A stretch of DNA of 64,000 nucleotides, taken from NCBI GenBank assembly GCA_033182465.1, contig CP137328.1, positions 1,736,001-1,800,000 on the forward strand, written 5' to 3'. The notes beneath the pieces are model-generated. The model did no database searches, was not told where the DNA came from, and saw only the letters and a list, made by a program, of their open reading frames with translations. Source of the DNA: Sanghuangporus weigelae (taxonomy: Eukaryota > Basidiomycota > Agaricomycetes > Hymenochaetales > Hymenochaetaceae). Each line of letters starts with the position of its first letter. Positions within the stretch are counted from its first letter, which is position 1. This document shows positions 47,320-57,063 of the stretch, in pieces. A program made the position numbers and the translations under genes.

Positions 47320-47895
47320 ATGTATGAGCACAGTTGCCAAGTCGTGTAGTAGAAGCAGCAAGTCCTGAAGGAGTACCAGTTATCGTGAAACTTGTCGGTA
47401 GCTTGGATTCTGACGAGCTTTCTTTACTTGAGGAACTCAATGCACAACGGTCTCTGCATAATCAAAGACCTCTGTTTTGATCTTTTCACGGACATTTTTG
47501 ATCGTAAATCTGTGCGACTCAGCCACCAGCTCTTTCTGCCTCTCTTCACAGGGTAAGATTGCACATCTAGGCATTAAGCCCAGTAATCTTGTCTGGGACA
47601 GCGCATTGAGATGTCTTTATATTATGAACTTCGATATCGCCGTCGGGTGCAAGGATATCGAGATGGTCAGGATGTTCTGGGTAATTCCTACGTTGAGTGC
47701 TCCGGAGATCGCTTGTTCATAATGATAGGGGGCTTTGCGTCCATTCTTTCCTATATGGGTGGACCTGCGGTCTTGTGGTGCTGTCCTATACGTGCACTGA
47801 GGAATTTGTAACTGCAACACCTTGTCGTGAGATATTATTCTACAGGCCTTGTGCCTGTGCAGTTCCTGCTATGAGGACATCAGTACTAGTCTGAT
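47320..47895 (+). pseudogene. Broken kinase fragment, copy of CRN gene 2
   Basis: Starting about 50 bases after the first CRN gene, the sequence aligns with 60170-60780 of the second CRN gene, including its intron and acceptor. Frames read EGVPVIVKLVGS, SLLEELNAQRS, LGIKPSNLVWDS and LYIMNFDIAV, with stops and shifts between them, so the kinase is incomplete. In the catalytic loop the HLDIKPDN of gene 2 has become HLGIKPSN, losing the catalytic Asp. The similarity ends near 47790, before the transposon island. Confidence 0.8.
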
Positions 47896-48468
47896 AAAAA
47901 AATATGCTAAGAAATGTCTTGTGACCATTTTTGAGCCGACTCATGTAAAGGTTTTTTCCGTGTTTCTGTTGTTTTCCTTTTCACATATGTAAGGAATATT
48001 ACAGCTAGTTGCAAAATTGTTGGCAATCACGTGATTTCACCACTTTTCTCGCCATGAGAGCCTCAAAACACAGATAAAATCATATCTCACCCAAATCTCA
48101 ACGGTTTCACATCATCTAAGTTGCTAAATTCATCTTTTCAAAAGGGCTTTCGTTTAGGAAAAATGATTGAGAAAATGGAGCAAAAAATGACCCCGAAATG
48201 GCGAACATCTCGTTTTTTGCCTCTTCCTTGCATATGCATTTTTTTCTGTGATCCCTGCTGGTCCAGCACCTCCCCAAAGCTATCCAGAATGATAATATGA
48301 CTATAAAATGAATTTACAGACTGAGTTTGAGTTGAATTGTGTACCAGAATGTGCTGCTTTGAGGCATGCCTGAATCACTCAAAACTCATCATTTCCCCCT
48401 AGCCTCCCAGGCTCCAGGAAAAATTCTTACAGGCCAGATTCATGCATGTAAATTCATTTTAGATATAA

Positions 48469-48618
48469 TAGACTAGGTTTATGTGCTAGCTAGGTCCTCA
48501 GCATCTACTAGTGAGCTGGCCTGAACATGAGATTCTGGTTGTATGCATCATTTTAGACAGCATCTTCCCAGCTCACCAGTGGATGCTGAGGCCCTAGCTA
48601 GTGCACAAACCTAGTCTA
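48469..48618. repeat. 150-bp hairpin inside foldback element 1
   Basis: The two halves are near-perfect inverses. TAGACTAGGTTTATGTGCTA at the left end pairs with the sequence ending AAACCTAGTCTA at 48618, and cagcatctactagtgagctgg pairs with ccagctcaccagtggatgctg. It forms the apex of the foldback element. Confidence 0.75.
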
Positions 48619-48621
48619 TTA

Positions 48622-49289
48622 CAGTCATTTACCGGTCCTTTAAACAGTACCGTTCCTTTGAACACTCAAATTTTCTCCCTCAATTCTTCTTTCCTTGTCA
48701 TGAAAAAAATCACACAGATGCAGAGAATATGTACCAATTATAATACCAAATTTCAGAAGATTTGAGTGAGGTGTTCAGTGTAGAAAAATTATGCACTGGC
48801 TAATTTGGTTGTATTTGATTGATTCTAATTTGCAACAATTGCTCTTGAGCTTGTTCTGGCCCATTTACATAGAAGATAGCTGTACATATCACTAAAGTAT
48901 TGCCATGGGTGCGTCTGTGCAAAGTTTGAAGAGAAAACAGTTACTCTACGAATTAATGCAGGGGAAACAAACAGAAAGTGTGACAGATGGGAGGAGAGAT
49001 TTTTACATGCTAAGATCGGCAGTCATATTTTGCCGTACTGAGAACTAGTACCGTGACGGCAAATTCTAATGTCATATGGTGTTCAAAGGAGCGGTTTTTG
49101 TGACATTCTTGCATCTTTTTTCTTTCACCTCTAATAATTTTTCCTGTACAATTTACAGCTTTGAAAAATTAGTAAATGTTGCCCTCGTTAAGGGCTATCA
49201 GAATATGTTCTTGAAAGTTATAAATCTTCTGTGTGGTGAGCTGGGTGAGTGCATCTGTATTGGGTGTTCAAAGGACCGGTAAATGACTG
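48622..49289. mobile_element. Tc1/mariner-like MITE, copy 1 (nested)
   Basis: A 668-bp element with terminal inverted repeats beginning CAGTCATTTACCGGTCCTTT and ending with the inverse, flanked by TA on both sides (48620-48621, 49290-49291). It lies inside foldback element 1. It has no coding frame of note. A second copy in opposite orientation lies at 57322-57980. Confidence 0.85.
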
Positions 49290-49799
49290 TACACCTAAAA
49301 TGAATTTACATGCATGAATCTGGCCTGTAAGAAATTTTCCTGGAGCCTTGGAGGCTAGGAGGAAATGATGAGTTTTGAGTGATTCAGGCATGCCTCAAAG
49401 TAGCACATTCTGGTGCACAATTCAACTCAAACTCAGTTTGTAAATTCATTTTATAATTATATTATCATTCTGGATAGCTTTGGGGAGGTGCTGGACCAGC
49501 AGAGATCACAGAAAAAAATGCACATGCAAAGAAGAGGCAAAAAATGAGATTTTCGCCATTTTGGGGTCATGTTTTGCTCTATCTTCTTGATAGTTTTTCC
49601 TAAACAAAATCCCTTTCGAAAAGATGAATTTAGCAGCTTAGATGATGTGAAACTGTTAAGATTTGGGTGAGATATGATTTTATCTGTGTTTTGAGGCTCT
49701 CATGGTGAGAAAAGTGGTAAAATCATGTGATTGCCAACAATTTGCCAACTAGCTGTAGCTGTAATATATACTACACATGTTACTGCAATAACAATACAA

Positions 49800-50090
49800 G
49801 TTTGCTGATAATGATATGAGAGTAATACCAATCCCTTGAGATTAGAAATCAGTATAAAATAGAACACTTACATGCATAAATTGGTCACTCAGTAGCAATA
49901 TTATGCAGAAACCAAGTTATAATACATGCTATACATGCCACAGCTATAATAATACAGAGTCAGCTTGGAATATTATGAAAGTGGTACTAATCCCTTCAGA
50001 TTGAAAATCAGTGTCAAATAGAATGCTTATATGTATGAATTGGCTACTTGGTAGCTATGCAAAATCCAAGTCATAATATTTGTAAGAGAT
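49800..50090. repeat. Diverged tandem duplication, about 150-bp unit
   Basis: Two adjacent units share gagattagaaatcagtata / cagattgaaaatcagtgtca, atagaacactta / atagaatgctta, and aattggtcactcagtag / aattggctacttggtag. The function is unknown. Confidence 0.7.
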
Positions 50091-50232
50091 ATTACTGAAA
50101 TAATAATATTATAGTTATTTCAGTCAGTAGATGTGTGAACTGAGCTCAAAAAAAATTCTTTGGTGTGATTGAATATTCATTCACTCTATTGCCCACTGTC
50201 TCTCTAATCAAGAAGGGCTAAAAGGTGCCAGT

Positions 50233-50626
50233 TGTTAGGACTTGAACATTTTCCTTTTCTTTTCTTATATCATCATTCATTTTATTATTCTTTTTATATT
50301 ACTCATTCATTTTTACTAATCCTGTTTGCTCCATCATGACTTATTCATCTTTACTCATCTACTATGACTAAATCTGTTCCTTGCGACTAAGATGCTCACT
50401 AATCACTCCACTTGTTCATCATGTGATTCCTTAATAGAGTAGACCTTTCCCACGTCCAAAGTATATATAAGTAGCTAGTTTGACTCTTTTGTTTCTTTGT
50501 CTTTCTATTCTACTTACCTTCACTTCGACATAGCTTGCGTCTAGCTCTGCAACTTGTATTTAGCCTGTTGTTTGTTGTTATGTTGGTCACCTCGAGATCG
50601 ACGTCTGTTAGTCTCGCCGCCTAACA
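50233..50626 (+). repeat. 5' LTR of chromovirus
   Basis: Begins TGTTAGGACTTGAACA and ends GCCGCCTAACA. TGTTAG and CTAACA form perfect terminal inverted repeats. It contains a TATA-like tatataagta near 50465. It is about 90% similar by eye to the 3' LTR. Confidence 0.9.
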
Positions 50627-51271
50627 TAATAGAAAGACCTACCCTCTAGCCTATAGAAACACTTGCTATTGCTGCTTCATGCAAGGAGTTACATTGACAA
50701 TCATCATATCACGCCCATCCCGGATTCATCCGAGCAACCCCTATCTAGCCCGTTGGTGTTTAACACCGATGTGTTTTGATATTCCAATAAACAACCAATC
50801 ACCCTGGCACCCATTTGTTATCAGACTCGTTACCAACCCCACGAACATCGATGTGCACAAATTAAGTACTTCATCACTCCCTTTGATGACGTAGAGAACT
50901 ATCCCAATTTTGACCCTAACAATGTCATCTCTGCTCTAAGTAAGCAAGGCAAACAAGTGCTGACTCACATCAACGGACCATTACCAAGGACGCTCAAACG
51001 TCAACATCATCAAGAGCTGGAAATCAAAGTCAAAGAAGTCGAGGTCAAAATTGAAGAAGACTAGTCAACATGGCCCTACGAATTAGTATCTGGTGGGGCA
51101 ATCAGCTGAGGTATACGTGGGTAACTCGAAGGGTTCAATTGTTAACAAGTATCTCGTTTGTCATTCACTTAGAAGTCTTCCGTTTAGTCATCAACTTCTA
51201 AGACAAGCCAAACATCTGAGGTCGGGCCCATTCAAACATGCCGATCCCCATCCCACCCCCTCACTATCAAG

Positions 51272-52230
51272 GTGGATCTAACTGATGAGCAACGACTCAC
51301 CCTTCCACAAGTTCATTGGAGTACAACAGAAAACTATTACCAAGGGAAGCTACACAACACCCTCTTTAACCTCGAGTGGGACGACACACGGAAGTATTGG
51401 AAGTCAAAGGATTTGCAAGGTGTTTGGTTTCCTTGGGCACCAAACCCAGGAGCAAACACTGGGTTGTTTGCACAACAACAACCTGAACACTCAACAACGA
51501 CAGAAGCATCGACGTCAAGGATACCTCCACTAATCGCTCCAAAACCTGAAATTCCTATACCCGCACCCCCTTTTCAACCATCAGTATCGTTCACGGAACC
51601 AAGAGATCCACAACCACCTATCAGTAGTCAAAATACGACACCCGAACCAGAAGGACCAACAACAATGTTGTTCAGTCAGAAGCAGATGGAAGATTTAGGT
51701 GCTGCTATTGCTCTCACTCTCCAGACAAATGGAGTAGGAGGCAGAAGTATGTCACGTCAGAAAAGATTGGAACGGCCAAACCATGAGAGTACGGCAGAGG
51801 AAAGGATTATCCCGATTTCAAGCAGGAGATTCAGCTATACATCCAGTCATACCCATCGAAGTTCAAGTCGGACAGTGACAAAATCATATTCACCCTCTTG
51901 TACCTAAAGGATGGCAAGGCAGCGACATGGGCAGAAAGTTACTTCGAGACAACACTAAAGGTCAACAACAATCTAAACATCACAGAGTCATGGGTGGATT
52001 TCCTGAAACACCTCGACGAATCATCTACGGATCCTAGCTATTACCACAAGGTGTTCCAGAGACTTAAAGAATTGCACCAAGGCGAAGACGACGCTGACAG
52101 ATTCTTCAATGAGTTCGACATCCATTGCACGCATGCAGGTCTAACCCAAGAGGCCCACGATAGCTGGTTGATCAGTCGTCTCAGGAAGGCCATAAATCCA
52201 AAGGTCGTCGAAGGCATCATGCGGTGTAGC
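51272..52230 (+). pseudogene. Chromovirus Gag, frameshifted
   Basis: The first part (from about 51272) reads LTDEQRLTLPQVHW and a Pro/Gln-rich linker. Near 51790 the coding frame shifts and continues as DYPDFKQEIQLYIQ, then YLKDGKAATWAE, WVDFLKHLDE and LKELHQGEDDADRFFNEF, the core of the retrotransposon Gag domain. It runs out near INPKVVEGIMR, before any zinc knuckle, where the unrelated stretch begins. Confidence 0.8.
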
Positions 52231-54060
52231 GCACTGGCTCCTCCTGTGCCAGTACACTCATACTATGGCTCCCTCTTACTGCAGATACCATATCCCAGCA
52301 CTGCCGACACCTGAGAGTGTGAGGGCACACTCCTATTGCACTCGGGACATCATTTGAGCACGTATCCATTGATTCCAGCACATGTACTGTACTGCGGCAC
52401 CCTCCTATGACCCAAATTGATCCGCCGATGGCTCCCCGACACTCAGACAGGTCCGCCAACAGCTCCTACCCAGCACCAGGCACTATAGGACACATCCCTC
52501 AGTGACTACGTGCCGCCGATCTTATGATTTACCATACGTACAGCCGTGCGGCGACTCTGGATGCCTCCGAGTCGGCCCCCCTTGGCGCCGATCAATGCGG
52601 CGGACACTCAGACATCCTCAGGTACCCTCGCCGACGCCTCCTACAGCTTACCAAGCAGTCCCCCATTGTCTAGGGAGCTATATATTGTCATATGTGCTTA
52701 CATGCCTCATTACGATGTATCTGCCACCAGTCCGGCAGTCCCCCACAGCACTGCCGCTCTGGCCACTCATATTAGTCACTAGGGATCGCCCACACTCTGT
52801 ATTGAGTGCCGCCAATGCATCGGACACCTCAGGGACATCGGCTGATGCGCCCTTTGTCTCATATACGCGATATCAGCCTCCAATTATCGGTTCCGATGTT
52901 TCCCGACTTCCCCCCGATGCGGCGGCCCCCATTAGACCATGTATAGAAGGTAGGCATGTGGTACATCGGCGTGCCAAGCCACCGACTCGCGCCGCCAAGC
53001 CCAACTCCGCCGGCGCCCGTGTTATTGCAGATACTCAATATTTCATGTGATTGGATGCCCCCCTCACGTTGCCGCTCTCAGATTTCACCTGGGCGCTCCG
53101 GCAGCGGCCCTTGGCGACCCAGATGACTCAGGGGATGTTGTCAGACAGTAGGATGTGTCGGCGACAGCAGTAGAGTATATATAGAGCTTATACTAGCTTG
53201 TAGACGACAGGATTCCAAGCCTAGCAAGGATTCCAAGCCTAGCAAGGATTCCAAGAGCATGTACCAGACCGAGCGCCAGAGTTCGAGATATCCCTCACTC
53301 TGAGTCTCCCCTCATGTACTGAGCCTCCCCCTTGACTATATACTATCCTTGACATCTCCTCTTGTTTGACTCCACATTCTACTTGCCTTCGCCGCCTCCG
53401 GTACGCCTCTGCCGCTCTGACGTTCAGTGAGTGAGTAGGGCTTGGGATTTAACCCTGAGCCTCCTCCCCACACTTTATACCTGTCCGGCGCCCCTCTATT
53501 CAACGTCGGCAACCCTTTGGCGACCCAGGCTTCTCATCAGACTCCCCTTCGGCGTCCTTTCCAGCCTTTCACTCCAGTTTATCCCATATATTGATCTTAT
53601 ACGGTCTTTTCCTTTCATCTATCGCGTTTACGCTACTTCGGCGGATTCCTGCGGCCTCCCCCTCAGTCCGGCACCCCTCTATTCGACGTCGGCGGCCATC
53701 CGTCGACCCAGGCATCCTATCAGACGACCCAGTGGCGCCTTCTCCAGCCACTCACTCCATTTTATCCTTTATATTCATCTTATACGCTTCTTCCTGTGGC
53801 CGAGTTTATACCACGTCGGCAGCCTCTTGTGATCCCCCCTTTTGAGCGGCGGCCCTGTTATCCTATTCCCTTTATCCAGCGGCATCCTTAGACCCATCCA
53901 TTACGTCTCCGACGGTTCCTGGCACCTGCCGGGTAGTAGGTCTTTGAGAGTCTGATAGCGTCGGCATCCCATTTTTGGAGGTTCCTTCATACATTCAGCA
54001 CCCTTAGTAGGACGGACATCTGTAGCACCTTCAGATACGACACCGCCGACCGACAATGTC
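52230..54060. other. Foreign 1.85-kb stretch replacing PR-RT-RNase H
   Basis: Richer in C and G than the rest of the element and without a credible protein. It contains three copies of gattccaagcctagcaag-type words near 53210, a TATA-like agtatatatagag near 53173, and a duplicated block of about 185 bases (53460-53600 and 53655-53800, sharing cggcrcccctctattc and cgacccaggc). A purine-rich stretch before tgtcagacag near 53130-53148 resembles a polypurine tract next to an LTR start. It may be the remains of another retroelement. Confidence 0.6.
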
Positions 54061-54065
54061 TTTCG

Positions 54066-54965
54066 TTTACATAGACTACCTCAAAAGATCATCTACGACC
54101 GAGGTGTACAGTTCAATGTGAAGATGATGAAGGAGCTGTATAAACTGCTCCACATCGAAGGCAACCCATCAACAGCATATCATCCTCAGACATATGGACA
54201 GACAGAGCGGGTCAATCAGGAACTCGAACAATTTCTACGCCTGTATGTCAACCATCAACAGACGGATTGGGCAGACTAGCTAGCACTAGCAGAGTTTGCA
54301 TACAACAATCGCAAGCACTCGGCGACAAAATTGTCCCCTTTCTTCATTAATACGGGAGTCCATCCGATGGGGTTCACGAATGTTGGAACGTCTTCAGCAA
54401 ATCTGTTGGCAGAGGAATTCGCTAAACAAGTCAAGGATGTACACAAACTTGCTCAAATAAACCTGGTCAAGGCCAATGACGACATGAAACACTTTTACGA
54501 TTGTCACACAGGCAAGGTGGTGGAGTACAAAGCTGGCAATAAGGTTTTCCTCGACAGATGAAATATAAAGACAATATGTCCAACAAAGAAGATGGATGAT
54601 AAATGGTTCGGTCCTTTCGAAGTCGTCGAAACGGTGGGTGCGAGTACATATAACCTCGCACATGGAGACAAGTACACCCCGTCTTCAATGAAGTCTTACT
54701 CAAACCAGCCATCAAACCGTCATTTGAGTCTCAAAGGAAACCTCCGACGCCACCACCCGTCATTGTCGAAGACGAAGAAGAATATGAGGTAGAAGAAATA
54801 CTCAACTCGCATCTGCACAGAGGAAAGCTTCAATTCCTCGTCAAGTGGGTTGGGTATGATGAAGCAACATAGCAACCTGAATCAGACGTTGGAGATAATG
54901 CTAAGCTAAGGAAGCAGTTGAAGAATTTTATCAAAAGCATCCCGGTGCTCCAAGGAAGTTGTCAA
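54066..54965 (+). pseudogene. Chromovirus integrase C-terminal half plus chromodomain, with stops
   Basis: Reads LPQKIIYDRGVQF (second catalytic Asp region), TERVNQELEQFLR (catalytic Glu), LALAEFAYNN, then KWFGPFEVVE and VGASTYNL, and finally the chromodomain VEEILNSHL and FLVKWVGYDEAT. In-frame stops sit at 54277-54279 (TAG where the family has Trp), 54559-54561 (TGA in LDR-stop-NIKT) and 54870-54872 (TAG where chromodomains have Trp). The chromodomain directs integration to modified chromatin in active relatives. Confidence 0.85.
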
Positions 54966-55042
54966 TACCTCATCAAACTCTTCACGCAATGTATAAGTTC
55001 ACGACGTCGGATGGATACTGCAGTTGGTCAGGACGCCCAACC

Positions 55043-55056
55043 TTGAAGGGGGGTGA
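55043..55056 (+). promoter_or_regulatory. Polypurine tract of chromovirus
   Basis: gaaggggggtga lies directly upstream of the 3' LTR start TGTTAGG at 55057, the position of the plus-strand DNA primer in LTR retrotransposons. Confidence 0.75.
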
Positions 55057-55447
55057 TGTTAGGACTCGAACATTTTTCTTTTCTTTTCTTACATCATTTT
55101 TCATTATTATTCTTTTATATTACTCATCTATTTTTACTAATCCCGTTTGCTCCGTCATGGCTTACTCATCTTTACTCATTCACCATGACTAAAACTGTTC
55201 CTTCTGACTAAGACGCTCACTAATTACTTTACTCCTTCATCATGTGACTCCTTAATAGAGTAGACCCTTCCCATGTCCAAAGTGTATATAAGTAGCTAGT
55301 TTGACTCTTTCGTTTCTTTGTCTTTCTATTCTACTTACCTTCACTACGACATAGTTTGCGTCTAGCTTGGCAACTCGCATTTAGTCTGTTGTTTGTTGTT
55401 GTGTTGGCTGCTATAAGATTGACGTCTGTTAGTCTCGCCGTCTAACA
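55057..55447 (+). repeat. 3' LTR of chromovirus
   Basis: Begins TGTTAGGACTCGAACA and ends GCCGTCTAACA. It aligns end to end with the 5' LTR, with scattered substitutions and small gaps. Confidence 0.9.
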
Positions 55448-55454
55448 CTATTGC

Positions 55455-55724
55455 TTGTGCAACAGTCTCTATGTCTTTTCTTGGAGGAAATGGGCTGTCG
55501 AGGAGCATCCCTGTGGTGGAATGGAGAACTTGCAGGAATGGTTCTGTGAATTGGGCCAGAGGATGTGGTTGCAAACCGACTGTGCCGCCTCATTCATCCT
55601 GCCCAACACTCCATCTCATTCTGTCATGGATGATGATGAAGAGACCTACACCTACATGCTCACAGATGAGCTTCGTGCTACAATGTTCCGTGAGGTGCAT
55701 GGGAGGCAGCTCAATACTATGTAG
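55455..55724 (+). other. Unrecognised 89-residue open frame
   Basis: Just after the 3' LTR, this frame reads MCNSLYVFSWRKWAVEEH, MENLQEWFCELGQRMW and an acidic DDDEETYTYMLTDELRA. It has balanced composition unlike the AT-rich surroundings and could be the end of a transposon or host gene cut by the chromovirus. No family was recognised. Confidence 0.3.
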
Positions 55725-56027
55725 TCTATGTACCAGCTCCCTGCTGATGCTGAATTGCCAATGAGATCAAGGTTCGTCCTTGCTCTGATTGTCCATGTTA
55801 TACATGCCCTGGTCTTGTTACTTTCTGGTATGGAGATGATTGATTGACACTGATATATGCTATTGAATTGGTGATTCTAGCGTAAAGAGTATTTTTTCCA
55901 CAAGTTGATGATATGAAATCTTGGCAATAACTAATGTAACCATTTTTGCTTTTCTAAAACTTCAAATTTCTTTATGTGTTTCTCACATGACATGTTTTCC
56001 TAATCCAAATCTAAATCCTTATTGTTA

Positions 56028-56786
56028 CAATGAATTCCATAATAATTTGGACACATGATTCTTGCCATTTTCGGCTCTCCTGCATCTCAAAACACAAAAT
56101 AAATCATATCTCACTCAATACTTGACCGTTTTTTGTATGATCTAAGTTTCAAAATTCATCATTGAACTGTGGTTCTCATATTTCAACTTGAGTGATGGAG
56201 AATGGTGCAAAACTGACCCCAAAACGTCACAAACTGCTGATTTTGCATACAACCCACTTTCTTAAATTTTCCTGACCTCAAACCTGGCTGTACAGCTCTC
56301 CAGACCAGTCCTAAATGATAATATGACTTGATTATGAATTTACGTATTGAATTTGAGCTGAAATGTGTACTGGAATTGCTAATCTGTGGCATGCCTTCGT
56401 TGCTGAAAATTGCACATCTCGCCCTGGAGCTCTCTAGCTCCAAAGAAGCAGTTTCCTGGCCAGATCCATACACATAAAATCATGATAATTGCACTAGATT
56501 ATATATGAGCATCAGTCAGGGCTCCAGACTCAGCTGGTGAGCTGGGAAAGTTTGAGAAGTGGGTTGTGTGTAAAATCAGCAGTTTACGACATTTTGGGGT
56601 CATTTTTGCACCGTTTTCTATCACTCAAGTTGAAATATGAGAACCACAGTTCAATGATAAATTTTGAAACTTAGATCACGCAAAATGGTCAAGTATTGGG
56701 TGAGATATAATTTATTTTGTGTTTTGAGGTGCAGGAGGGCTGAAAATGGCAAGAATCACATGTCCAAATCATTATGGAATTCACTG
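56028..56786. mobile_element. Foldback element 2, TA target duplication
   Basis: A 759-bp element with arms of about 250 bases. The left end CAATGAATTCCATAATAATT pairs with the right end ATTATGGAATTCACTG, flanked by TA (56026-56027, 56787-56788). Interior words such as aatgataatatgact, gaatttac and ggcatgcc occur in the same order as in foldback element 1, so both belong to one diverged family. Confidence 0.8.
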
Positions 56787-57063
56787 TATTTCAAGTTCTA
56801 TCAAGGAACAAACATGAAACATTTCACGTAATTAAATGCAACATTCAATTTCAAATCTTGTTTGTTAGCCAATTACAAATTTATTTTTGATTAAAATAAA
56901 TAACTCTTGGGAGGCCTATACCAGGAATCTGGCCATGAGCAACCCAAAGGCTCGAGCTTCTGCCAATCCGGTGCTGGCATGCTCGGAGCAATCTAGCCAT
57001 CAGGCCTAAAATTCCGCAACAGGCATTGCCAGAGGTTCTTCAGACCCTTAGTATCTTAGAAAG

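Larger units (their letters stand above)
48002..49755. mobile_element. Foldback element 1, TA target duplication
   Basis: Terminal inverted arms of about 470 bases. The left arm starts CAGCTAGTTGCAAAATTGTT at 48002 and the right arm ends with its inverse CAACTAGCTG at 49755. The dinucleotide TA flanks both ends (48000-48001 and 49756-49757). The arms match over long stretches, for example aaaatgaccccgaaatgg near 48187 against the inverse near 49555. No transposase frame is present. TA flanks and CAG ends suggest mobilisation by a Tc1/mariner-type transposase. The centre is filled by a 150-bp hairpin and a nested MITE. Confidence 0.82.
50233..55447 (+). mobile_element. Degenerate chromoviral (Ty3/gypsy) LTR retrotransposon
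   Basis: A complete pair of LTRs (394 and 391 bp) encloses Gag, the C-terminal half of integrase and a chromodomain, all on the plus strand. Protease, reverse transcriptase and RNase H are absent; an unrelated GC-richer stretch lies in their place (about 52230-54060). Gag has a frameshift and the integrase-chromodomain part has three in-frame stops. The flanks (ccagt before, ctatt after) do not form an obvious target-site duplication. The element is dead on its own but could be mobilised by relatives. Confidence 0.88.

Noticed and set aside
50228-55452. Target-site duplication of the chromovirus
   Set aside because: The five bases before the 5' LTR (ccagt) and after the 3' LTR (ctatt) differ. 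Either side may have been rearranged, so no duplication is claimed.
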